NCBI GenBank assembly: GCA_026996985.1 | Contig: JALWJR010000063.1 | Coordinates: 29,626 to 39,245 of the forward strand | Source of the DNA: Candidatus Kaiserbacteria bacterium | GTDB lineage: Bacteria; Patescibacteriota; Minisyncoccia; Phycocordibacterales; UBA2100 | Length of the DNA stretch: 9,620 bases | Direction of reading: 5' to 3' | In this document: piece after piece, positions 4,193 to 9,620 of the stretch | Layout: the number at the start of each line of letters is the position of its first letter | Position numbering within the stretch: position 1 is the first letter of the stretch | Made by a program: the position numbers and the translations under genes | The notes under the pieces: generated by a model | What the model saw: the letters and a program-made list of their open reading frames with translations, nothing else | What the model was told of the DNA's origin: nothing | Database searches by the model: none

Positions 4193-6673
4193 ATGACTGA
4201 GAAACAAACAACAAACAACAAAATCATACCGCATGAGATAGTGAAAGAAATGAAAGAGTCGTATCTTGATTATGCGATGACGGTTATAACCGCTCGCGCT
4301 CTGCCGGATGTTCGCGATGGGCTAAAGCCGGTTCACAGAAGAATTTTATATGCAATGCACAAGATGGGACTGACCGCCGGTGCTAAAACCAAGAAGTCCG
4401 CAACCGTGGTTGGTGAAGTTTTGGGAAAATATCACCCGCATGGAGACTCGGCGGTTTACGATTCTTTGGTTAACATGGCGCAAGATTTTTCCATGCGCTA
4501 CCCGCTTATAATAGGACAAGGAAACTTCGGTTCAATTGATGGTGATCCAGCGGCGGCCATGCGTTATACGGAGGCCAAGATGTCGGGACTTGCCGGGGAG
4601 ATGCTTAAGGATATAGAGAAAGAGACGGTTGATTTTCGCCCCAATTATGACAACACGCACAAAGAGCCGACAGTGCTTCCGGCCTTGCCCCCCAACCTTC
4701 TTATCAACGGAACTTTGGGAATTGCCGTTGGGATGGCAACAAACATTCCTCCTCATAACTTGCGCGAGGTTATAGATGCCACGGTGCATTTGATAGACAA
4801 CCCGAAAGCCACAACCGAGGATTTGCTAAAGTTTGTAAAAGGTCCGGATTTTCCGACAGGCTGTGTGGCGTTTAACAAAAAAGACATACAACAAGCATAT
4901 GCCACCGGGCGCGGTGGTGTTGTTGTTCGCGGGGAGGCTGAGATAGTTGAAGCAAAACGCGGAACGTTTCAAATTGTTATTACCTCAATTCCTTACCGTG
5001 TAAACAAGGCAAATCTTATCGCCAAGATAGCCGATTTGGTGCACGCCAAAAAACTTGACGGCATAAAAGCTTTAAGAGACGAGTCAACCTCAGATATTCG
5101 CATCGTTATAGACTTAAAATCTTCGGCTCATCCGCAATCCGTTTTAAACTACATTTACAAACACACGCAACTTGAGGAGACTTTCCATTACAACATGGTC
5201 GCTTTGGTTGACGGCGTTCCGCAGACTCTGGGACTGAAAGATTTGATAGAGGCGCACATAAAACACAGAGTTGAAGTTATCACTCGCAGAGCGGAGTTTG
5301 ATTTGAAAAAGGCGAAAGCTCGCGAGCATATCTTAATCGGTCTTAAAAAAGCGCTTGATCATATTGATGAAATTATAAAACTTATCAAAGCCAGCAAGGA
5401 TGTGCCAACGGCGCATGCGGGTTTGATGAAAAAATTTAAGTTCTCAGAGATTCAAGCAACCGCGATTTTGGAGATGAAATTGCAAAAACTTGCCAACCTT
5501 GAGCGAAAGAAAATAGAAGATGAATTGAAAGAAATTCAAAAGCTTATTAAAGAGTTGGAGGCTTTGCTGAAAAGCAAGTCGCGCAAGATGACTTTGATTA
5601 AAAAAGAGTTAAAGGAGTTGGCCGACAAATACGGAGACGACAGAAGAACAAAAATTGTTGCGCGTCAGGCGAAAGATTTTTCAATGGAAGATTTGATTCC
5701 CGATGAAGAATACGCCCTTGTTCTTACAAAAGGCGGTTACATTAAACGAACCAACCCGGTCGAGTACAGAAAGCAAAAAAGAGGTGGGGTCGGCGCAGCT
5801 GACATGAATACCAAAGAAGAAGATGTCGTGTCCATTTTCTTAACGGCAAGCGCTCACAGTGACTTGTTGTTTTTCTCCGATTCCGGAAAAGTGTACAAAA
5901 CAAAAATGTATGAGATACCGGAAGGAAAGAAATCCACAAAAGGAAAGGCGATTGTTAATTTCTTGCCTTTGGTGGGAGATGAAAGAATCACTTCGGTTTT
6001 GCCGATGCTCAAAGATGTAAAACAAGCCGACAATCTTTCAATGTTTATGGTTACAAGGTCCGGGACGGTTAAAAAAACAGACGCATCTCAGTTTTTTGAG
6101 GTTAGAAGGAGCGGGCTAGTAGCTATCAAACTGGCGGACGGAGACAGATTAAAAAGCGCGCATTTTGTAAAGAAGGGTGATGATGTGGTTTTGGTAACAC
6201 GACTTGGTATGGCAATTCGTTTTAAAGAATCCGATGTTCGCTCTATGGGACGTGTTGCCGCGGGAGTGAAAGGCGTTTCTTTGAAAAAAGAAGATATTGT
6301 TGTCGGCGCGGGTGTGGTTCCCAATGGAGACAACAACTACAAATTATTTGTCGCAACTTCAACCGGCTATGGCAAGAAAACCTCTTTGGCGGAGTATAAA
6401 GTTCAAAAACGCGGTGGAGCGGGTATAAAAACCGTGAACTTGAATTCCAAAACAAAAGAGCTTATCGGTGCCGCCGTTGTTGCCGGAGATGAAGGAGAGC
6501 TGGTCGCCATCTCTCAAAAAGGAATAGTTTTAAAGACTGATTTGAAAGAGGTTCCGACTTTGGGAAGAACTACGGTAGGTGTAAAAATTATGAGGTTAAA
6601 ATCCGGAGATGCCGTGGCTTCAATAGAAGTGCTGGAGTCGGGAGATGGTGGTGAGCAAATTGAAAAAGAATAA
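4193..6673 (+). CDS. gyrA: DNA gyrase subunit A
   Basis: Catalytic breakage-reunion subunit of the A2B2 type II topoisomerase that introduces negative supercoils. At 826 aa it is of normal length. The N-terminal winged-helix part has ARALPDVRDGLKPVHRRILY (34-53) and the quinolone-pocket segment GKYHPHGDSAVYD (78-90). S86 and D90 correspond to E. coli S83 and D87, the wild-type susceptible state. The catalytic Tyr is Y125 in AAMRYTEAKM. The tower and coiled coil run to about residue 490 (AILEMKLQKLANLERKKIEDEL). The C-terminal DNA-wrapping beta-pinwheel follows. Its GyrA box, canonically QRRGGKG, reads QKRGGVG at 528-534, and a second copy in a later blade reads QKRGGAG at 738-744. gyrA is favoured over parC because the box is recognisable in the first blade. 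gyrB is not in the window. The start ATG has an extended -10 only 8 nt upstream. Confidence 0.97.
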   Translation: MTEKQTTNNKIIPHEIVKEMKESYLDYAMTVITARALPDVRDGLKPVHRRILYAMHKMGLTAGAKTKKSATVVGEVLGKYHPHGDSAVYDSLVNMAQDFSMRYPLIIGQGNFGSIDGDPAAAMRYTEAKMSGLAGEMLKDIEKETVDFRPNYDNTHKEPTVLPALPPNLLINGTLGIAVGMATNIPPHNLREVIDATVHLIDNPKATTEDLLKFVKGPDFPTGCVAFNKKDIQQAYATGRGGVVVRGEAEIVEAKRGTFQIVITSIPYRVNKANLIAKIADLVHAKKLDGIKALRDESTSDIRIVIDLKSSAHPQSVLNYIYKHTQLEETFHYNMVALVDGVPQTLGLKDLIEAHIKHRVEVITRRAEFDLKKAKAREHILIGLKKALDHIDEIIKLIKASKDVPTAHAGLMKKFKFSEIQATAILEMKLQKLANLERKKIEDELKEIQKLIKELEALLKSKSRKMTLIKKELKELADKYGDDRRTKIVARQAKDFSMEDLIPDEEYALVLTKGGYIKRTNPVEYRKQKRGGVGAADMNTKEEDVVSIFLTASAHSDLLFFSDSGKVYKTKMYEIPEGKKSTKGKAIVNFLPLVGDERITSVLPMLKDVKQADNLSMFMVTRSGTVKKTDASQFFEVRRSGLVAIKLADGDRLKSAHFVKKGDDVVLVTRLGMAIRFKESDVRSMGRVAAGVKGVSLKKEDIVVGAGVVPNGDNNYKLFVATSTGYGKKTSLAEYKVQKRGGAGIKTVNLNSKTKELIGAAVVAGDEGELVAISQKGIVLKTDLKEVPTLGRTTVGVKIMRLKSGDAVASIEVLESGDGGEQIEKE

Positions 6674-6691
6674 AGATATCCCCATTTGCTT

Positions 6692-6719
6692 TTGTTGAAA
6701 TTCTTAGAGTTGTTATACT
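6692..6719 (+). promoter_or_regulatory. Methyltransferase promoter, predicted leaderless
   Basis: TTGTTG (6692-6697), a 16-nt spacer and TATACT (6714-6719) preceded by TGT (extended -10). The -10 ends exactly 6 nt before the ATG at 6726. The ATG at 6721 is followed in frame by TGA after one codon and cannot be the start. There is no Shine-Dalgarno. Confidence 0.6.
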
Positions 6720-6725
6720 TATGGC

Positions 6726-7376
6726 ATGAGTGTACCTGCCGGATTTGGATTTAATGATCAAAAAGCGCGCAATTTATATGCGCAAGCCAAAAGCTCTGAC
6801 GAGCTTGAAAGAACCAAAAGAGCGCTTGCCTCAGGTGGTACTGAAACCGGGTTTTTAAACCCTCAGGCTACTGTTGAGATGTTTGCGATTCGCCCCGGTA
6901 TGGTTGTAGCTGATTTGGGAGCCGGAGAAGGCAGATACACAATTCCTTTGGCACAGAAGGTGGGAGACTCCGGCACGGTTTATGCCGTTGAGGTGCAAAA
7001 AGATATGTTGGGCAGAATAAAAAAAGACGCGCAAGCGCTGGGTCTTGATAATATTATTTATCTTTGGGCCGATGTTGAAAGAGCAAGAGGAACAAAGATA
7101 AATGACAATACGGTTGACTTTGTGTTGGTGGCAAATGTCTTGTTTCAATCGCAAGAGAAATTAAACTTTTTGCTTGAGGCTAACAGGATTTTAAAAAACG
7201 GCGGGAAAATGGTGATTATTGATTGGATAGATTCTTTCTCCGGCTTTGGCCCGCCTTCGGAGATGGTTTTCTCTCCTGAGAAAGCGCAAAAAATTGCTGA
7301 GAGTGCCGGGTTTGTTTTTGAACAAGAATTTCCGCGTGCCGCGCATCATTATATTTTAATGTTTCGCAAACCGTAG
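6726..7376 (+). CDS. Class I SAM-dependent methyltransferase
   Basis: 216 aa with the Rossmann methyltransferase motifs in order: motif I VADLGAGEGRYT (61-72) binding SAM; acidic strand-2 end VYAVEVQ (85-91, E89 contacting the ribose); LWADVE (113-118); motif IV-like VDFVLVANVLFQ (130-141); post-motif LKNGGKMVIIDW (156-167); and a C-terminal strand YILMFRKP. The pattern is nearest to the UbiE/arsenite-methyltransferase-like Methyltransf_11/31 group. The arsenite enzymes' conserved cysteines are absent (no Cys was seen in the protein), so arsenite methylation is unlikely. The protein is soluble and the substrate cannot be inferred. About 50 nt separate it from gyrA and it has its own leaderless-type promoter, so it is probably transcribed independently. 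Family call is firm; function is open. Confidence 0.88.
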   Translation: MSVPAGFGFNDQKARNLYAQAKSSDELERTKRALASGGTETGFLNPQATVEMFAIRPGMVVADLGAGEGRYTIPLAQKVGDSGTVYAVEVQKDMLGRIKKDAQALGLDNIIYLWADVERARGTKINDNTVDFVLVANVLFQSQEKLNFLLEANRILKNGGKMVIIDWIDSFSGFGPPSEMVFSPEKAQKIAESAGFVFEQEFPRAAHHYILMFRKP

Positions 7377-7380
7377 TTTG

Positions 7381-7392
7381 CAAGCATGCTTG
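7381..7392. repeat. 12-bp perfect palindrome between methyltransferase and solute-binding protein genes
   Basis: CAAGCATGCTTG equals its own reverse complement and starts 5 nt after the methyltransferase stop. No T-tract follows, so it is not a canonical intrinsic terminator. It lies about 40 nt upstream of the -10 of the next gene, so a binding site is possible, as is chance. Confidence 0.3.
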
Positions 7393-7429
7393 GATAAACA
7401 CAGTTTCTATTTTGCGCTTTTATTGAGCG

Positions 7430-7438
7430 TGGTATAAT
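7430..7438 (+). promoter_or_regulatory. Extended -10 promoter of the solute-binding protein operon, predicted leaderless
   Basis: TGG-TATAAT is a consensus extended -10 ending exactly 6 nt before the ATG at 7445. The -35 region is weak (TTTGCG at 7411-7416 with a 16-nt spacer), as is common for extended -10 promoters. There is no Shine-Dalgarno. This placement rules against the in-frame TTG at 7439, which touches the -10 and would precede the transcription start. Confidence 0.65.
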
Positions 7439-7444
7439 TTGGCT

Positions 7445-8785
7445 ATGAAAAAGATGTCTGTTTTTCAGTTGGCGATTCTGGGAATTTTTGCATTCTTTAT
7501 AGTTGTCGCCGTTTTTGTGTTTGCCGGTCTCTCCGGAGGAGGAGCCGGAAATTCTTTAGGTACGGTGAGAATATGGGGAACTTTCGACCCCGACTTGTTT
7601 GATAAATATTTAAACGAGCTTGGTGATATAAGTGAGAAAGCAAACCTTATAAAATATCGCTATATTGAACCGGAAGAGTATGAAAGCGAGATTATAAATG
7701 CTCTCGCATCAGGTGATGGCCCCGATTTGTTTTTGATTGACCAGTCGCAAATTCTGCAGTATTGGGATAAGATAACTCCAATTCCTTATGATGAAGTCTA
7801 TGGAATGAAAACCTATTCTCGCCGAGAATTTATGGATATTTTCATAGATGAAAGCTCTCTGTTTTTGTCAGAAAGAGGAATATTGGGTTTGCCTTTTTCG
7901 ATTGACCCGATGGTTCTGTATTGGAATAGAGATTTGTTTGCCGATGCCGGAAAGACAGTACCGCCGAAGTATTGGGATGAACTTATTGATTTATCCTCAA
8001 GAATTACCAAAAAACAACAAAACGGCGTGATAGATGTTGCCGCTGTAGGCCTGGGAACATATGACAATATAGATCATGCCAAAGATATTTTAGTTACAAT
8101 GCTCACACAAAAAGGAGGAAAAGTTATAGAACGAACCTTGGAGGGTCAGCTTTTCTCGGCTTTGGCAGCTTCCGTTGTTGGAGAAGGTCTCAGTCAAATA
8201 CCGGCAATGCAAATAGTTTTAAGGTTTTATACCGAGTTTGCCAATCCTTCAAAGTTTTTCTACACCTACAACAGGTCTTTGCCCAACTCGCTTGACTTGT
8301 TTGCTCAAGGCAGACTGGCCATGTATATGGGATACGCAAGCGAGTTTAATGATATAAAAAACAAAAATCCAAATTTGAACTTTGATGTTGCTCCTTTGCC
8401 GCAAATCAGAGAGGGTGCCAAAAGAAATGCAACTTTTGGAAGGTTATATGCTTTTGTTGTACCAAAACATGCAAGAGATCCTTACAGTTCAATTGTCATG
8501 GCCTTGTTCTTGACACAACCGACACAATCGGCGCTTTTCTCCAAATATCATACTGCCATGCCTCCTCTTAGGGTTGTATTAAACAAAGAAGCCAATAATC
8601 CGGTACAGGAGATTTTCAGAAGGTCTGCCATTATCTCATTCGGCTGGCTTGATCCGGACCCTAAAAACACAGATGCAATATTTGCCAATATGGTAAATTC
8701 TGTTTTGTCCGGTAAATTGCGTTTTTCTGAAGCCGTCTCTTATGCGGACAAAGAATTAAAAGCTTTACTTGAAAAATGGAAATAG
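7445..8785 (+). CDS. Membrane-anchored family-1 extracellular solute-binding protein
   Basis: 446 aa, resembling the sugar/glycerol-phosphate-binding (MalE/UgpB-type, SBP_bac_1) component of ABC importers. Residues ~7-28 form one hydrophobic segment (LAILGIFAFFIVVAVFVFAG) followed by a Gly-rich linker. There is no cysteine anywhere, hence no lipobox, so an uncleaved membrane anchor is likely. Family landmarks: GTVRIWGTFDPDL near the mature N-terminus, GDGPDLFLID, the hallmark LPFSIDPMVLYWNRDLFADAG followed by PPKYWDEL, and GRLAMYMGYASE towards the C-terminus. No ABC permease or ATPase gene is in the window. The gene instead overlaps the next one by 10 nt and heads a run of VirB2-like pilin genes, so the usual importer role is only one option; a surface-adhesion or T4SS-associated role is equally open. 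The start is the ATG 6 nt after TATAAT. Confidence 0.88.
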   Translation: MKKMSVFQLAILGIFAFFIVVAVFVFAGLSGGGAGNSLGTVRIWGTFDPDLFDKYLNELGDISEKANLIKYRYIEPEEYESEIINALASGDGPDLFLIDQSQILQYWDKITPIPYDEVYGMKTYSRREFMDIFIDESSLFLSERGILGLPFSIDPMVLYWNRDLFADAGKTVPPKYWDELIDLSSRITKKQQNGVIDVAAVGLGTYDNIDHAKDILVTMLTQKGGKVIERTLEGQLFSALAASVVGEGLSQIPAMQIVLRFYTEFANPSKFFYTYNRSLPNSLDLFAQGRLAMYMGYASEFNDIKNKNPNLNFDVAPLPQIREGAKRNATFGRLYAFVVPKHARDPYSSIVMALFLTQPTQSALFSKYHTAMPPLRVVLNKEANNPVQEIFRRSAIISFGWLDPDPKNTDAIFANMVNSVLSGKLRFSEAVSYADKELKALLEKWK

Positions 8786-9135
8786 TAAAAAAACATATCA
8801 TCAGCTTTTATATTTTTATTGTTACATTTGTTTTGTTACCGGATGATGTTAAAGCTGCCAACTGCACCGGGCTTTGTAATCCGCTCGAAGGGGTTAACTC
8901 GGTTGAAATTTTGATAGAGAGGTTTTTACAAGCGATCGTTTATGTCGGTCTTCCTTTGTCGGTTTTGTTTATAGTGTATGCCGGTTTTAGATTTGTCGCG
9001 GCGCAAGGAAACAAAGACGAGATAGTGAAAGCCAAGCATAATTTTTTCTGGGGAGTTGTAGGCATAATTTTAATATTGGGAGCCTCAGCCTTAGCCGCGC
9101 TTATAAGAGGAACCGTAGAAGAGTTAAGAAATTAA
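8776..9135 (+). CDS. VirB2-like type IV secretion system pilin family protein
   Basis: 119 aa resembling the T4SS_pilin family (PF18895 as I recall it) common in CPR genomes. A signal peptide covers residues 1-27 with likely cleavage at VKA|A, followed by NCTGLCNPLEG. Two hydrophobic helices lie at about 52-72 (AIVYVGLPLSVLFIVYAGF) and 89-112 (NFFWGVVGIILILGASALAALI). They are separated by the typical small charged loop FVAAQGNKDEIVKAKH. The mature N-terminus carries Cys 30 and Cys 34, which could form a local disulfide outside the cell. The ATG overlaps the end of the solute-binding protein gene by 10 nt and no Shine-Dalgarno is visible, suggesting translational coupling. VirB2-type subunits polymerise into a pilus or line a secretion channel; whether this one does is inference. 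Confidence 0.82.
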   Translation: MEIVKKHIISFYIFIVTFVLLPDDVKAANCTGLCNPLEGVNSVEILIERFLQAIVYVGLPLSVLFIVYAGFRFVAAQGNKDEIVKAKHNFFWGVVGIILILGASALAALIRGTVEELRN

Positions 9136-9136
9136 T

Positions 9137-9448
9137 ATGAAGAAATTTTTAAGCATATTTTCGTTTGCGCTTGTTCCGGCTCTTTCTTTTGCAGCGCCAA
9201 AATCTTTTAAGGAGTTGATATATGATTTTCTTTTGCCGATTATAGATCAAATTTCAAAACTTTTGATTGGAGTGGCCGTTTTGATTTTCTTTTACAGTAT
9301 AGCGAAAAATTTGTGGGGAGAGCAGAGCGCCGAGAAAACCAAAAAAATGACCTCCATAGCTTTTTGGGGTATTTTGATAATATTTGTTATGGTTTCAATT
9401 TGGGGTATTTTGATAATCTTGCGCGAGACTTTGCTTAGAGGCTTATGA
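9137..9448 (+). CDS. Second VirB2/T4SS-pilin-like small membrane protein
   Basis: 103 aa with a signal peptide (MKKFLSIFSFALVPALSFA, probable cleavage SFA|AP at 19/20). Two hydrophobic helices follow, at about 33-56 and 73-95, linked by a charged loop KNLWGEQSAEKTKKM. This is the same signal/TM/Gly-acidic-basic loop/TM layout as the preceding pilin, though sequence similarity is low. The second helix contains WGILII twice (77-82 and 89-94), from an exact 19-nt repeat in the DNA. The gene starts one base after the upstream stop and its TGA overlaps the next ATG (ATGA), so the genes are surely cotranscribed. The assignment rests on topology and position and is less secure than for the first pilin. 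Confidence 0.7.
   Translation: MKKFLSIFSFALVPALSFAAPKSFKELIYDFLLPIIDQISKLLIGVAVLIFFYSIAKNLWGEQSAEKTKKMTSIAFWGILIIFVMVSIWGILIILRETLLRGL
9363..9417 (+). repeat. Exact 19-nt direct repeat, 36-nt period, within the second pilin-like gene
   Basis: TTTGGGGTATTTTGATAAT occurs at 9363-9381 and again at 9399-9417. The 36-nt offset is in frame (12 codons), so both copies encode WGILII in the second transmembrane helix. The rest of the 36-nt units differ. Confidence 0.9.
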
Positions 9449-9620
9449 TGCAATTTATCTATACAATACTTTCAATTCCGCTTGCTGTGGCAATTTATAT
9501 GATGATAGTCGGGTTTGTGGTGTACTGGAAGGGAAGTGAAGATGATCAGCTAGAGTTTTTAGGGTCAAACCTTATGACGCAAGCGATAAGTGTGGGACTT
9601 ATTGTGTTGGTTTTAATTTT
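9445..9620 (+). CDS. Small membrane protein, third in the pilin-like run, 3' end outside window
   Basis: The frame opens at an ATG overlapping the previous stop as ATGA and runs without a stop to the window edge (58 complete codons). It encodes MMQFIYTILSIPLAVAIYMM and continues hydrophobic to residue ~28. A polar loop with KGSEDD and QLEFLGSN comes next, then a second hydrophobic stretch beginning around residue 47 (AISVGLIVLVLI). A start at the second ATG (9448) is equally possible. An AGAGG lies 3 nt before the first ATG, closer than a normal Shine-Dalgarno. The TM/acidic loop/TM topology matches the two upstream pilin-like genes, but there is no clear cleavable signal peptide. A VirB3-like or other inner-membrane T4SS component is possible, and the truncation prevents a decision. 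Confidence 0.65.
   Translation, partial: MMQFIYTILSIPLAVAIYMMIVGFVVYWKGSEDDQLEFLGSNLMTQAISVGLIVLVLI

Noticed and set aside
3742..4227. Minus-strand open frame of 161 codons across the small membrane protein gene
   Set aside because: It overlaps the antisense of three genes including the conserved gyrA start, has no recognisable domain, and its frame is best explained as a shadow of low-complexity AT-rich coding.
7381..7392. Palindrome after the methyltransferase gene as an intrinsic terminator
   Set aside because: There is no loop and no T-tract behind it.
7415..7429. CGCT/AGCG inverted repeat in the spacer of the solute-binding protein promoter
   Set aside because: The 4-bp arms are too short to separate from chance.
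7439..7444. TTG start two codons upstream for the solute-binding protein
   Set aside because: It directly abuts the TATAAT box and would lie before the predicted transcription start.
9460..9467. TATACAAT as a promoter inside the last partial gene
   Set aside because: It lies inside an apparently coding frame with no start codon at the spacing seen elsewhere; AT-rich chance match is likely.
1..9620. Alternative genetic code with TGA as Gly or Trp
   Set aside because: TGA ends two genes at sensible positions (3770-3772 and 9446-9448) and no gene body contains in-frame TGA.

Overview
The window looks like chromosome from an ultra-small Patescibacteria (CPR) bacterium, most likely a Parcubacteria-type lineage. 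The evidence is gene content: a Mur ligase of the CPR type that lacks its N-terminal substrate domain, a FemX-like transferase, a metallo-beta-lactamase-fold protein next to gyrA, and VirB2-like 'T4SS_pilin' genes behind an anchored solute-binding protein. DNA is AT-rich, genes are packed tightly, and TGA is an ordinary stop (used at 3770-3772 and 9446-9448), so the recoded-TGA CPR lineages are unlikely. No rRNA, tRNA, CRISPR, IS element or intrinsic terminator was recognised.

Layout. 1-645 (+): C-terminal part of an APH-type phosphotransferase, cut by the window edge. 642-1925 (-): MurE-like Mur ligase, converging on the first gene with stop codons interlocked in a shared TTAA. 1961-3043 (-): FemX-like peptidoglycan bridge transferase, upstream of murE; the two form a small cell-wall module. 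3122-3772 (+): metallo-beta-lactamase-fold protein with an eroded metal site, divergent from femX. 3779-4186 (+): small single-pass membrane protein of unknown function. 4193-6673 (+): gyrA. 6726-7376 (+): class I SAM-dependent methyltransferase. 7445-8785 (+): membrane-anchored family-1 solute-binding protein, followed with overlaps or a 1-nt gap by two VirB2-like pilin-type proteins (8776-9135, 9137-9448) and a third small membrane protein running off the window (9445-9620). These four probably form one operon leading into a type IV secretion/pilus-like locus to the right.

Regulation is the most striking aspect. Almost every free-standing gene has a -10 hexamer (usually with an extended TGn) very close to its ATG and no Shine-Dalgarno. 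In four genes (femX, MBL, methyltransferase, solute-binding protein) the -10 ends exactly 6 nt before the ATG, so transcription should begin at or within a base or so of the start codon: leaderless mRNAs. gyrA has 8 nt, the small membrane protein 11, murE 13. This pattern also corrects two starts: femX to 3043 instead of 3139, and the solute-binding protein to 7445 instead of 7439. Several promoters sit inside the last codons of the preceding gene.

No intergenic stretch exceeds about 80 bases. The gaps are 1926-1960 (murE promoter plus a perfect 16-bp palindrome), 3044-3121 (back-to-back divergent promoters), 6674-6725 (methyltransferase promoter) and 7377-7444 (12-bp palindrome plus solute-binding-protein promoter). 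Product calls come from motif recognition by eye; no database search was run.
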